Shown here piece by piece: positions 1 through 9,845 of a stretch of DNA of 64,000 nt. The first letter of the stretch is position 1, and each line of letters opens with the position of its first letter. The notes under the pieces are model-generated. The model saw nothing but the letters and a program-made list of their open reading frames with translations. It ran no database searches and had not been told where the DNA came from. This DNA is from Thalassotalea sp. ND16A (GTDB lineage Bacteria > Pseudomonadota > Gammaproteobacteria > Enterobacterales > Alteromonadaceae), in NCBI RefSeq assembly GCF_000764205.1, contig NZ_JQDZ01000104.1, positions 34,375-98,374 of the forward strand, written 5' to 3'. Position numbers and translations under genes: made by a program.

Positions 1-2953
1 AATATGCCTGATTAACACTCTGTTGTGGCTCAAAAATACTGTCGAATCGACTGGCTAACCTTGCCGCCAGCTCACTGGCATTATTGTCTTTTTCAAAACC
101 AATGATGGCAAAGGTATCCTCTGACCAACGGATCACCAAATCATCGGGGTTACGAGAGTAGAGTAATAAATCGGTTAAATTTACCAATTGACTGTTACTG
201 ATAGTGTCGGGCTTGGATGTCTGGATCATTAAGAGATACAGCCTTGGCAAAATACTGCGCTGTACCGGCAAAATATTTTGATGGATCTGGTTCATTAATT
301 GACTGGTTTGTTCAATGTATATATCGAGGTAACGTCGGCTTTTTACCCCGGTTAACTTATCGACGGTTGCGGCCTTTTCCAATTGATTATTGGCGTGCTC
401 CAGTTCAGTATTTTTTTGCGCATAATCTTTGGTTTTTTCGATAACCTGCTTTTTCAGCAATAGCTTTTGTTGTTGCTCGATCACTAATTTTCTGTTGATC
501 AAACGGGTATAACTGAGCACGGCCAGGGCAATTAACACCACATATAAGACATAGGCCCACCAGGTATTCCAGGGTGCAGGATTGACCCTGATATCGATAG
601 AGTAACCGGGCTCGCTCCAGACACTATCACTATTGCCGGCAATAATTTGCAAGGTGTAATTACCTGCCGGTAAATTGGTGTAGCTGGCACGTTGTAATTT
701 TCCGGCATCTATCCATTCATCATCAAAGCCGAGTAAGCGGTATTTATAACGAGTTGATTCCGAATCGCTATAATTTAAGCCGACATATTCAAAGGCGATT
801 AATTGATCGCTGTAGTTAAACGTTAGCGACTCTACATTGGATAACCCTTGCTTGAAGACCATAGGTTCATTGAGCTTAAAAATATTGGTAAGCCTGACAA
901 CGGGGGCGGGTTGGTCGGTTAATATGTTTTTTGGATCGACACTGGTAAACCCCTTGGCACTACCAAAATATAAGATATCATCGGCACCGCTAAATACTGC
1001 GCCGTGGTTGTATTCCAAGTCGACTAAACCATGGCGGGTATCGAAATGTTTAAAACTATTATGTTTTACTGAATAGCGCGATATGCCCTTGTTGGAGCTA
1101 AACCAAATATTGCCAGCAGAGTCTTGTGAAAAACCGTAAATTGTTTGATCTTTCAAGCCATCTTTTATATCAAAATATTGAAAAGCATAGTTTTCATCGA
1201 CTATCTTGTCTCGGGTTAATAAGTTTAAGCCTGCAGCTTGCGTTCCGACCCATAAGTTGTTTGCCTGATCGAATAACATAACCCAGGCGATATCGCTGCT
1301 TAAGCTATTTTTAATGTTAGCGTTATGATGGATATGGGTGAATGTTTCAGTGCCGGGATTGAAGCGATTAATACCGCCATCATAAGTTGCTAACCAGATA
1401 TCACCTTGCTCATCTTCGACTATTTGCAATATATGGTTGGTGCTTGGGCTTTTATTGGTCAACGGCAAGGTTGCTTCAAATCGTTTGAAACGACCATTTT
1501 TATCGAGCAAGTTCAGGCCCTTATGATAGGTAGAAACCCAAAGTCTGCCAGCGGTGTCTTTATGGATATCGGTAATGCTATTGGCCGAAATAGAATGGCT
1601 ATTCTTACTGTCGTGACGATAATTTTTAGATTCGCCATTGGCCAAATTGATCTCGAACAAACCCGAAGATCTAGAGCCTAACCAAAGCCTGTCACCATCA
1701 ATGAGCAGACTGGTTAAACGCAGTTTTTTATTGGCAAGGTTGAATTTAAAAGGGCTGATTTTATTATCTTCAACCGATAACTGATAAAGACCGTTGGCAT
1801 AGGTGCTAAAGACAATATGGTTGCGGTCTAGTTGCGCGAAATCCATGATTAAGCTGCTGGCAATCTTTGGGTATTGTTGATCATTATACTGAGTAAATGT
1901 GGTCATGTGAGGATCCCAGCGACTGACCCCGGAAAATGTGCCGATCCAGATCATATTCATGTTATCTTCAAAAATCGTCAGTACAAAATCATTGGTTAAG
2001 CTGCGAGGATTGCTAATGGAATGATTAATATGGCTAAAGTTATCCTGGGCTTTGTCATATAGCACTATGCCTTTGTCGGTTGCCACCCAGATACGTCCAG
2101 TTGAGTCTTGATAAATAGACTCAATCGAGTTGCTCATCAGTGACGATTCAATTCCTTCTTCAAATTGGTAATGAACCACTTGGTCATGCTCTTGGGTAAG
2201 CTTAAATATACCACTTTCACTGGTACCTATCCAAATATTCTGCATGCTATCTTGATAGAGCACTTTAATTAATTTTTCAGACGCTGAGTCATTTTTATCG
2301 GCTCGGATCTTAACCGTTCGGATGAAATTTCCCTGTTGATCAAATACCGAAATACCGCCGCCGCCAGTACCAACCCAAACCAGACCATTTTCAGTTTGTA
2401 AAATGGTTTCAACGCTGTTATTTGATAAGCTATTGGGATTTCCCAACTCTTGTACGATATGTTTCACTTGCCATTCTTGGTCAGTACGAAACAGAATGTT
2501 TATGCCATTTTCAGTGCCAATCCAGAGGTTGCCTCGGTCATCTTCAATTAACGCATTTATATTATCGTTGGTTAAGCTCAACGGCTTTGTCTTTGAGGTG
2601 ATCCGTTGGAAATTTTGCAAGTTTTCACGGTACAAATTTAGGCCGCCACCGCGAGTTGCCACCCAAATTTGTTTTTTACTGTCAACCAGTACGCGACTGA
2701 TCACATCTGAACTTAATGAGCTAGTATCTCTGGTATCGTGATGAAAACTTAGAAATTGATGGCCATCATACCTATGTATGCCTTCTTGTGAACCAAACCA
2801 GATGAAACCTTCTTTATCCTGAGCAATGGTGCGAACGGCTTGATATGACAAAGGATGATCAGCGGTAAAGTTTTTAAAAGAATTAACATTTTGAGAAAAA
2901 CAAGGACGACTTAGTAAGGGTAAGAGCAATACCAGGGTTAAAATGAATTTCAT
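1..2953 (-). CDS. Propeller-type membrane sensor with degenerate GGDEF domain (3' end cut by window)
   Basis: The frame is open from an ATG at 2953 to the window edge (about 984 codons; the C-terminus lies outside). The protein starts with a signal peptide (MKFILTLVLLLPLL). About a dozen two-component-regulator-propeller repeats follow, each with a core such as IWFGSQEGIHRYDG, LWIGTENGINIL or IWLATYDGGINRF. A Y_Y_Y-type domain (YRLLGFDDEWIDAG), one membrane segment (WWAYVLYVVLIALAVLSY) and a short coiled linker come next. The end resembles a diguanylate cyclase: DKLTGVKSRRYLD fits the GGDEF N-terminal motif, but where RWGGEEF is expected the protein reads RWSEDTFAII. The family senses periplasmic ligands, often oligosaccharides, and signals inward. 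Here the output domain is probably not catalytic, though it could still bind a nucleotide or a partner. Its ligand is unknown. It lies upstream of, and on the same strand as, nothing else visible. Confidence 0.85.
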   Translation of the reverse strand, partial: MKFILTLVLLLPLLSRPCFSQNVNSFKNFTADHPLSYQAVRTIAQDKEGFIWFGSQEGIHRYDGHQFLSFHHDTRDTSSLSSDVISRVLVDSKKQIWVATRGGGLNLYRENLQNFQRITSKTKPLSLTNDNINALIEDDRGNLWIGTENGINILFRTDQEWQVKHIVQELGNPNSLSNNSVETILQTENGLVWVGTGGGGISVFDQQGNFIRTVKIRADKNDSASEKLIKVLYQDSMQNIWIGTSESGIFKLTQEHDQVVHYQFEEGIESSLMSNSIESIYQDSTGRIWVATDKGIVLYDKAQDNFSHINHSISNPRSLTNDFVLTIFEDNMNMIWIGTFSGVSRWDPHMTTFTQYNDQQYPKIASSLIMDFAQLDRNHIVFSTYANGLYQLSVEDNKISPFKFNLANKKLRLTSLLIDGDRLWLGSRSSGLFEINLANGESKNYRHDSKNSHSISANSITDIHKDTAGRLWVSTYHKGLNLLDKNGRFKRFEATLPLTNKSPSTNHILQIVEDEQGDIWLATYDGGINRFNPGTETFTHIHHNANIKNSLSSDIAWVMLFDQANNLWVGTQAAGLNLLTRDKIVDENYAFQYFDIKDGLKDQTIYGFSQDSAGNIWFSSNKGISRYSVKHNSFKHFDTRHGLVDLEYNHGAVFSGADDILYFGSAKGFTSVDPKNILTDQPAPVVRLTNIFKLNEPMVFKQGLSNVESLTFNYSDQLIAFEYVGLNYSDSESTRYKYRLLGFDDEWIDAGKLQRASYTNLPAGNYTLQIIAGNSDSVWSEPGYSIDIRVNPAPWNTWWAYVLYVVLIALAVLSYTRLINRKLVIEQQQKLLLKKQVIEKTKDYAQKNTELEHANNQLEKAATVDKLTGVKSRRYLDIYIEQTSQLMNQIHQNILPVQRSILPRLYLLMIQTSKPDTISNSQLVNLTDLLLYSRNPDDLVIRWSEDTFAIIGFEKDNNASELAARLASRFDSIFEPQQSVNQAY

Positions 2954-3087
2954 TCTAATGTGAGTTTCCTTTACCTATTGAAACGAATATTTGAATCTAT
3001 CTGTTGCAATACAGCAATGCAATAAAAATGTGTTGGCGATGATGAGTTGTTAAGTTCAATGTTATCTTCAATCAGCCTTTAAGAGCA

Positions 3088-3116
3088 GGCTACTAATCCA
3101 TTTGGTATTAGTAGCC
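3088..3116. terminator. Stem-loop between subtilase and sensor gene
   Basis: GGCTACTAAT pairs perfectly with ATTAGTAGCC around a 9-nt loop. It lies just past the stop of the minus-strand subtilase. The minus strand has no strong T-run after the stem, while the plus strand has only TTTT, so this is a weak terminator or a transcript-end stem. Confidence 0.4.
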
Positions 3117-3128
3117 TTTTACTTATTG

Positions 3129-4817
3129 TTACTGTTGTTCTACCCAGTTGTTTACTTTAATTTCTTCATTGCTATTGAAATCGACATTCGTTTTCCAAAT
3201 TAATCTATCGACTTCTAAGTTGGTTTTCCAGATCAACCGGTCGACTTCTAGGCTAGTTTTCCAGATCAGCCTGTCGACGTTAAAACCCGTTTTCCAGATT
3301 AACCGGTCTATTTCAACATCGGTTAACGTGCTATCGCTAATGCCATCAGCATCGGAGCCGGTTATATCCCAGACATATTCTGCCCCGAGCCCTTCAATAT
3401 AAAAATTACCGTCATCATTGATGCTGGCCGGGCCGGAATAGTGTTGCTCGCCGGCGAGATCTTGAGTGATGTCTAAATCCGTATTGGCACAATCAACCGC
3501 GGAACTGTTTAATGCATCCTTGACATTAACGACCCCGGCGCCTTGTTGAAACACACTATACGCCAATTCACCGCTCTCGGTTCGGGCAGTATGCGCACTC
3601 GCGATCAAGCGACATTTTACCTGATCAGGCGTTAAGGTTGGGTTATCGGTTAGCATCAGCGCGACTACGCCTGAAATTACCCCGGCGGCTTGTGAGGTAC
3701 CTGACATTTCAAAATACCTGCCACCATCATGATATTCCGGGTGTTCGACTACGATTTGTGAGTCATAAGACATCAACCCCGATAAATGACCACCGGGTGC
3801 GAGTATTTCCGGCTTAACAAAACCTTCATAAGTTGGGCCCGCGGCACTAAAGGTGGCCAATTTATCATCGTAGCTGTCTGTCGAGGTGTAATTATCGGTC
3901 ATCGCCCCTACGGTTATGATATAAGGTACATTGCCGGGTACGCCGATGGTCATTGGTTCAGGTCCGGTATTACCGGCAGAGGCAACCACGACAATGCCGC
4001 CTTGCCATGCTTTCATTACCGCCAGATTCAACGGGTCATCCCAGTAATTAGAACGTACCGGGCCGCTAAATGACATGTTTAATACTTTCAGGTTAATTCG
4101 ATCTTTAACCTGTAAGGCCCAGTCGATGCCACGGATCACATCGGCGTAAGTGGCCTGGCCATTGGCATCAAATGCTTTGATGCCAACAAGAGCTGCATTG
4201 GGAGCTACACCGTATATTTTGCCATAAACATCATAGTCACTGTTGGCGGCAATGCTGGCAACATGAGTACCATGGCCACTGGCTTCATCGTCGTAATTAC
4301 TGACCGAATTGTTAACCGCATCATAGGTACCCCAGGCTTTATCGCGACCATATAAATCGGTAGATAAACCGGATAATTGATCTAAGCCGGTGTCTAAAAA
4401 GCCGATGGTGACGTTGTCGCCAAAGTTGTTCGCTGCATGCGCAGAGGTGGCATCAATATACTCGGCTACCACAGCTTTAGGTTGCCATTTACGTTTGCCC
4501 CATGCTCTCCCGCCGGCAAGTTTTACCTGATAATTTTCGCTGACCTTAACCGCCACTTGCTGGCGTAATTGGCTTAATTGAGCTTCGTTTAAGTTAACCG
4601 CAACCGCATTAATAATGGCTAACTGATGGCTTGGAACTGCCGCAAGCCTTACTAGGGTTGATTGCAATAATTCATAATTACTGGCACTGATGATATAAGA
4701 CTGAGTACTATTGGTAGGCTTGGCTACAAATACAGAATTGATAAGCCAGGCTGAAAGCCCAATAACGCCTAGCAATGTGAATGGTTTTATTATTCTACTT
4801 ACTGATTTAAAAGACAT
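3129..4817 (-). CDS. S8 subtilisin-like protease with C-terminal DRLIWKT repeats
   Basis: This is a 562-residue secreted or membrane-anchored serine protease. A hydrophobic N-terminal segment (residues 12-30) is followed by a propeptide-like region and the peptidase S8 domain. The catalytic triad is visible: Asp142 (GFLDTGLDQ), His182 (SGHGTHVAS) and Ser375 (MSGTSQAAG, where most relatives read GTSMAT). Asn283 in ASAGNTG fits the oxyanion hole. After residue 500 come four copies of an 11-residue repeat with the core (V/I)DRLIWKT, ending about 16 residues before the C-terminus. I do not recognise this repeat as a known secretion or wall-anchoring signal. Two further subtilases lie next to it. 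The substrate is unknown; extracellular protein breakdown or processing of envelope proteins would both fit. Confidence 0.9.
   Translation of the reverse strand: MSFKSVSRIIKPFTLLGVIGLSAWLINSVFVAKPTNSTQSYIISASNYELLQSTLVRLAAVPSHQLAIINAVAVNLNEAQLSQLRQQVAVKVSENYQVKLAGGRAWGKRKWQPKAVVAEYIDATSAHAANNFGDNVTIGFLDTGLDQLSGLSTDLYGRDKAWGTYDAVNNSVSNYDDEASGHGTHVASIAANSDYDVYGKIYGVAPNAALVGIKAFDANGQATYADVIRGIDWALQVKDRINLKVLNMSFSGPVRSNYWDDPLNLAVMKAWQGGIVVVASAGNTGPEPMTIGVPGNVPYIITVGAMTDNYTSTDSYDDKLATFSAAGPTYEGFVKPEILAPGGHLSGLMSYDSQIVVEHPEYHDGGRYFEMSGTSQAAGVISGVVALMLTDNPTLTPDQVKCRLIASAHTARTESGELAYSVFQQGAGVVNVKDALNSSAVDCANTDLDITQDLAGEQHYSGPASINDDGNFYIEGLGAEYVWDITGSDADGISDSTLTDVEIDRLIWKTGFNVDRLIWKTSLEVDRLIWKTNLEVDRLIWKTNVDFNSNEEIKVNNWVEQQ
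3190..3321 (-). repeat. Four 33-bp in-frame tandem repeats encoding (V/I)DRLIWKT units
   Basis: Each 33-bp unit starts with GTTTTCC on the plus strand (3190, 3223, 3256, 3289). The units differ at silent and non-silent positions, but every one keeps the DRLIWKT core, which suggests selection on the peptide rather than a very recent expansion. Confidence 0.9.
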
Positions 4818-5044
4818 TCTCTTCCCCTTTGTGCAACATACATAAAACTCATTTTAAAAACATAAGGGATAATATCTGCGGATTTATACTGCATTGTGTA
4901 ACCAATATAAATTGCTAATTTGATATGTTAAAAAATCGTTATTATTCTAACTTTTATGCAACATATCGACAAAACACCCTGTATGTCAACATTAGCCGGG
5001 CTAACGTTAAATTTTTTTAATCATTTTCGTAAGGTTAAAACAAC

Positions 5045-5075
5045 AATATCCAGCCGATAAAATCGGCCGGATATT
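5045..5075 (-). terminator. Rho-independent terminator of the second subtilase
   Basis: AATATCC and GCCGAT pair with ATCGGC and GGATATT, with a single unpaired base on each side and an AAA loop. On the minus strand the stem is followed by TTGTTGTTTT. It sits 20 bp past the stop codon of the minus-strand subtilase. Confidence 0.75.
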
Positions 5076-5095
5076 AATCACGCGTTAATTAAAAA

Positions 5096-6922
5096 CTAAA
5101 AGCTTACGGTTGAGTCCGCAGAACAGTTACTTGTACCTTGATCACATACTGAATAGGTGTAAGTGCCCGATGTTCTGAAACTGTCGGTGTAAGCGCCGTC
5201 ATTGGTTGTAGTCGTTAATAAGCTACCGTTTTTGTAGATATCAACACTTGACGTACTCGCGCCAGACCAAGATAAATCTACTTTATTTTTGCCTTTAGCT
5301 CGGTAACCATTGGCTGTTAAAGAAATATCACCTACAGGTGGTTCAACTACAACACCACAACCATTGGCGGTTAAATAATCGCTTGCCGCTTTTGCTTTCA
5401 CAATACCTGCGCCAAAGTAGACATCGTTACCGGCAGCGCCGGCATCTTCGGCGGTCGCTTTTAATGCTTCACGAATGTCAGTACCAGTACAACCGTTATG
5501 GTTAGACCAAACTAGGGCGGCGATACCTGATACCGCAGGTGTCGCCATTGATGTACCACTCATGAAACCATAATCCGAAGTACCAATGTTAATGTCTGCG
5601 GTTGTTGCGGCAATTAGCGCTGCTCTGTCTTCAAACGTGGCACCAACTGCTGGAATTGTGGTGGCGTTGGTCTCACCTAACGTGCCGTATAACATACCGG
5701 CTTCATTATTAATGATCATGGCGCCAATACCGCCAGAATTTTCACAGTTAAGCACTTTGTCGTGGAACGAAATAGCGCCACGGTCAATCACACAAATATT
5801 ACCATTGGCACCGCCATCAGTAGTTTCTGCTGTGCCCATGTAGTAAGTATTGCCACTAACGCTACCTGAATTTTCCATCGCTGATGCCGCAAAGTATTGG
5901 CCATCGGCGCTCATAGAAGCACTCGTTGCCATGTCTGCCGGGTAGGTTGATAAGGTATCGACACCACCGGCGGTTACTTCAACACAAACCGTTTCATCGG
6001 TTACGGTTGTCGCATTTTTACCACGACCGGTAGTAACCGTACAGCTTGGGAATTGTGAGAAATCGGCAATGTTATTATCGCCGTCATTGGCACCAATCAT
6101 CATTACTGACGGGTAACCGGCAGGGTATGAACGTACGCTGTTACCATCGTTACCGGCAGCAGCTACCACTAAACCACCCGCGGCAGTAAATGCTTTAAAC
6201 GCATTCTCTTCAGTGCTATTGGCACCACCGCCACCTAAACTCATGCTAATGATGTTGGCACCTGCGGCCGTACACTTATCGGCAGCGTGGGCCAGGTCAG
6301 ATGAATAACCCCAACCATCAGCATTGAATACTTTGATAATGTGCAAATCGGCACCTGGCGCCATACCAACAACACCTACGCTGTTGTCAGCTGCGGCAAT
6401 AGTACCAGCAACGTGTGTGCCGTGAGGACCGCCATTTTCATCCCAGTTGCCAGTTCCTGAATCGTTATCACCGCTGATGTTATTCCAAACGAAATCAGAG
6501 TTTGAACGGTCTAAACCCGAATCGATAATACAAACCTTCATGCCGGCATTGCTATTAAAACTTAGTTGATCCGCTTGCGATTGGTATACCGCATATGGGG
6601 TGATTTGCATTGCTGATGGATCACCCGCATCATCGCTGTATACAGATAACGGCATACGGCGTTGATCTTCTTCAACCGCGTGAATATGTGGATTATTCAT
6701 TAAGCCTTTTACTTGCTCTAAGTTTTTCCCTGAAAACGAGGCGGCGATAAAGCCATTGCCATCAACCTTCAGTTCAGCGCCTAATTTCTTGGCAAGAGCT
6801 TTCACTACACCTTTGTTATTATTGTCAACGCGCATAATGTAACGATCGTCTGCCGCTTGTGCGCTAAATACTGAAGTAACAGCTAGGGCAACAATGGATG
6901 TTGCAAATTTTGATATTTTCAT
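5096..6922 (-). CDS. Secreted S8 subtilase with PA insert and C-terminal FN3-like domain
   Basis: A 608-residue secreted protease. A signal peptide (residues 1-23, ending AQA) is followed by an inhibitor-I9-type propeptide (about 26-90) and the S8 catalytic domain. The triad is Asp134 (CIIDSGLD), His167 (GPHGTHVAGT) and Ser458 (GTSMATPAVSG), with Asn258 in AAAGNDGN for the oxyanion hole. A protease-associated (PA) type insert lies at about 370-445 (NICVIDRGAISFHDKV), between the oxyanion Asn and the catalytic Ser. The last 75 residues look like a small Ig/FN3-type fold (VDLSWSGASTSSVDIYKNG). It is divergent from the next subtilase and shares a 386-bp control region with it. The relatives are extracellular alkaline proteases of marine gammaproteobacteria used for scavenging proteins. 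Confidence 0.92.
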   Translation of the reverse strand: MKISKFATSIVALAVTSVFSAQAADDRYIMRVDNNNKGVVKALAKKLGAELKVDGNGFIAASFSGKNLEQVKGLMNNPHIHAVEEDQRRMPLSVYSDDAGDPSAMQITPYAVYQSQADQLSFNSNAGMKVCIIDSGLDRSNSDFVWNNISGDNDSGTGNWDENGGPHGTHVAGTIAAADNSVGVVGMAPGADLHIIKVFNADGWGYSSDLAHAADKCTAAGANIISMSLGGGGANSTEENAFKAFTAAGGLVVAAAGNDGNSVRSYPAGYPSVMMIGANDGDNNIADFSQFPSCTVTTGRGKNATTVTDETVCVEVTAGGVDTLSTYPADMATSASMSADGQYFAASAMENSGSVSGNTYYMGTAETTDGGANGNICVIDRGAISFHDKVLNCENSGGIGAMIINNEAGMLYGTLGETNATTIPAVGATFEDRAALIAATTADINIGTSDYGFMSGTSMATPAVSGIAALVWSNHNGCTGTDIREALKATAEDAGAAGNDVYFGAGIVKAKAASDYLTANGCGVVVEPPVGDISLTANGYRAKGKNKVDLSWSGASTSSVDIYKNGSLLTTTTNDGAYTDSFRTSGTYTYSVCDQGTSNCSADSTVSF

Positions 6923-7308
6923 AGTATGTAATTTCTCTTGGTTGTTTGAGCTTATTCTTTTTATATTAAGATTGTTTTATTCAGTCATTGTTATTCCGTG
7001 TGACTCTAGTGACCGCATCATTTCCTTGAATCTTGGTATGTCTCCATACTAGCAGCTGCCCAATTGACACCTAGCAAATTCACGACGACTTTTCGCACTG
7101 TCCCGACACCGACCTGTTAAGTGCTTTAAAAACAACTGGTTAGTGTTACGTTGTGAATTTGTCATGTCGTGTTTTTAATAGTCATTGTCAGCTTTTTGCT
7201 AGTTAATTGCTTGCTAACTAAGCATGCTGAAGGGGTTGGGAATTACCACCAGTTTCCGCTTTATCGATGCAATTTAGCCGATACGTTATTAATAATAAGA
7301 GAGATAAA
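6923..7308. promoter_or_regulatory. Shared intergenic region of two divergent subtilase genes
   Basis: The 386 bp between the minus-strand and plus-strand subtilases must hold both promoters. I see no clear consensus -35/-10 pair, no RNA gene and no open frame with a plausible start other than the downstream gene. Co-regulation of the two proteases from here is an inference. Confidence 0.5.
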
Positions 7309-9684
7309 ATGAAAGCAAATAGATTAACGCCAAAGAGATTACTACTGAGCACGCTTGCTCTGTCGGTAATGACAGCAACAAGCATGACGCAAGCAAGTGA
7401 ATTGAGAGAAGTTAGCCAAATAAATGAGCCAAGTGAGACGATCACTTTTGCTCAATGGCAAAGCAAACAGCAGCAACAGCGTTTAGATAAAACCGACCGA
7501 CTAATTGTAAAATTTAAAGACAAGCATCAGGGGAAATCCATTCCACCAGGGTTGGCGAAAAAAGCCGGATTGGCGTTAAAGCATGAAAAAATCTTAAAAA
7601 ATGGCCACCACATTATTTCATTTGGTCAGCAAAAAAATATGAAAGATGTGAAGGCGTTGATCAATAAATTGAAAAATCATAAGTCGATTGAATTTATCGA
7701 ACCGGATCATAAGCGCTTTTTAATGGCACAAAACCAGCCATGGGGCATTAGCAATACTCAGTCTGACTTGCTCAGCGACAATGATGCCAGCAACATGACG
7801 GTTTGTATCATTGACTCGGGTTACCAACAAGATAACCCGGACTTAAGTGCCAACAATGCTACCGGTACCAACAATTCAGGCACCGGTAACTGGTATCAAA
7901 ATGGCGGTTCACACGGAACTCATGTAGCCGGCACGATTGCGGCGGTAAATAATAGCGAAGGCGTAGTCGGTATTATGCCGAATACCAATGTAAACCTGCA
8001 TATTGTCAAAGTGTTTAATGAATCTGGCTGGGGCTATACCGGTGAGCTTGTCGATGCGGTTGATACTTGTGTGAATAATGGCGCACAAGTTATCAACATG
8101 AGTTTAGGTGGTGCCGGTTCAAGTAATACCGAGAAAAATGCACTACAAGCTGCCGCTGACGCCGGTATTTTACTGGTTGCCGCATCAGGCAACGATGGCA
8201 ATTCAACCATGTCATACCCGGCATCTTATGATGCGGTTATGGCCGTTGGCGCGGTCGATCAAAATGGTCAGCACGCAGAATTTTCACAATACACCAGCCA
8301 GGTTGAAATTGCAGCACCGGGGGAGGCGATACTATCCACCGTTGCTGGTGATGGCCGCCTGGGGTATATCACCATTGGTGGTACGACCTATGGTAACGAT
8401 GAAGTGGTGCCGCAAACCCGTTATGTCCAAAGTGGCTCAAATTATGTGGTAACCAACGTTAATGGCAGCGCCAGTGGCGTGTTAGCAAGTTGTACTATCT
8501 CGGGCAGCAGTTATAGCTGTAGTAATGTTGCCGGTAACATCTGTTTGGCCGAACGTAATGATAATCAGGTAGGCAGTAATTACCCGGAAATCAACCCTGC
8601 CAAAGCCTGTACCGATGCTGGTGCCGCCGGGGTTATTGTTTACAGTGACAGTGCTCGTCCCGGGTTACAAAACCCTTTCTTGGTAGATGGCAGCAGTGAC
8701 GTTAATGTGCCAACTGTATCCATTAACCGCTCTTTGGCCCAACAACTGCTTAGCCAGTTGGGCAGCAACGTTGAGCTAACGGTTAATGATGGCCAAAACT
8801 ACGCTTATTACAACGGTACCTCGATGGCTACACCACATGTTACCGGTGTGGCGGCATTAGCATGGAGCAATAACCCAAGTTGTACTGCCGATGATGTTCG
8901 CAGTGCCCTTAAATCTACCGCCATTGACTTAGAAACGGCAGGCCGTGATGACAAAACGGGCTTTGGCTTGGCACAAGCCAAAGCCGCCTCAGATTTGTTA
9001 GCTGCAGGCTGTGGCACCACCACACCACCACCAACCGGCGGTAACGTACTTGAAAACGGCGTTGCCAAAACCAACCTTACGGCGAACAGTTCTGAAGAGC
9101 TGAGTTTTACCATTGAAGTTCCGGCTGGCTCAACCGATCTAAGCTTTGACATGTCTGGTGGTACCGGTGATGCCGATCTATACGTGAAATTTGGCTCCGC
9201 ACCAACGAGCAGCAGTTACGATTGCCGACCTTATCAAAGTGGTAATAGTGAAAGCTGCCCAATCAATAACGTACAAACGGGCACCTACTACGTAAACGTT
9301 ATTGCTTACTCGACGTTCTCGGGCGTTAGCTTAACGGCGAACTATACCGAAAGTTCAACCGGAGGCACCGGTGGTGCAACTGGCGGCTCTGCTACTGTGA
9401 GCGATATCAGTGTTGCTCGCAGAGCGTGGCAGTACTACACCATTGATGTGCCAGCAGGAATGGCAACATTAGATTTTACCATGAGTGGTGGTACCGGAGA
9501 TGCTGATATGTACATCAAACAAGGCGCACAACCAAGTTCATCGAGCTACGATTGTCGCCCATATGAAAGTGGCAATAATGAATTTTGTTCATTCAACAAC
9601 CCGGCAGCAACAACCTGGCATATCGGCATATATGGCTATAGAGCCGCAAGTGGAGTGAACTTGGATGTAAGCTATAATCCATAA
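7309..9684 (+). CDS. Secreted S8 subtilase with two C-terminal PPC domains
   Basis: The start was set at ATG 7309, which has an AAGAGAG ribosome-binding site and gives a normal signal peptide (MKANRLTPKRLLLSTLALS). The frame is open upstream to 7267 but that extension is not convincing. The 791-residue product has an I9-like propeptide (about 60-140) and the S8 domain with Asp169 (CIIDSGYQ), His202 (SHGTHVAGT), Asn295 (AASGNDGN) and Ser505 (YNGTSMATPH). A PA-like insert lies at about 385-470. Two bacterial pre-peptidase C-terminal (PPC) domains follow (about 590-685 and 700-791), each with GGTGDAD and SSYDCRPY. PPC domains usually follow secreted proteases and are often removed after export or help bind substrate. 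Its function is extracellular proteolysis. Confidence 0.92.
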   Translation: MKANRLTPKRLLLSTLALSVMTATSMTQASELREVSQINEPSETITFAQWQSKQQQQRLDKTDRLIVKFKDKHQGKSIPPGLAKKAGLALKHEKILKNGHHIISFGQQKNMKDVKALINKLKNHKSIEFIEPDHKRFLMAQNQPWGISNTQSDLLSDNDASNMTVCIIDSGYQQDNPDLSANNATGTNNSGTGNWYQNGGSHGTHVAGTIAAVNNSEGVVGIMPNTNVNLHIVKVFNESGWGYTGELVDAVDTCVNNGAQVINMSLGGAGSSNTEKNALQAAADAGILLVAASGNDGNSTMSYPASYDAVMAVGAVDQNGQHAEFSQYTSQVEIAAPGEAILSTVAGDGRLGYITIGGTTYGNDEVVPQTRYVQSGSNYVVTNVNGSASGVLASCTISGSSYSCSNVAGNICLAERNDNQVGSNYPEINPAKACTDAGAAGVIVYSDSARPGLQNPFLVDGSSDVNVPTVSINRSLAQQLLSQLGSNVELTVNDGQNYAYYNGTSMATPHVTGVAALAWSNNPSCTADDVRSALKSTAIDLETAGRDDKTGFGLAQAKAASDLLAAGCGTTTPPPTGGNVLENGVAKTNLTANSSEELSFTIEVPAGSTDLSFDMSGGTGDADLYVKFGSAPTSSSYDCRPYQSGNSESCPINNVQTGTYYVNVIAYSTFSGVSLTANYTESSTGGTGGATGGSATVSDISVARRAWQYYTIDVPAGMATLDFTMSGGTGDADMYIKQGAQPSSSSYDCRPYESGNNEFCSFNNPAATTWHIGIYGYRAASGVNLDVSYNP

Positions 9685-9726
9685 CTGTGCTGTGACCAGT
9701 TAAGCACAACAGTTAAGCGCTACAGT

Positions 9727-9760
9727 AAAGGGAAAATGGTTAACACTGTTTTCCCTTTTT
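9727..9760 (+). terminator. Rho-independent terminator of the PPC subtilase
   Basis: AAAGGGAAAA pairs with TTTTCCCTTT across a 12-nt loop and the stem runs into TTTTT. It lies about 40 bp past the stop codon. Confidence 0.8.
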
Positions 9761-9845
9761 ACATGGTGATTTACTTAGCACTAAATAGATAAATAGCTAA
9801 ACAAGCTTTTCCATTATCATCATCAAAATCCAGATGAAAAAGGGA

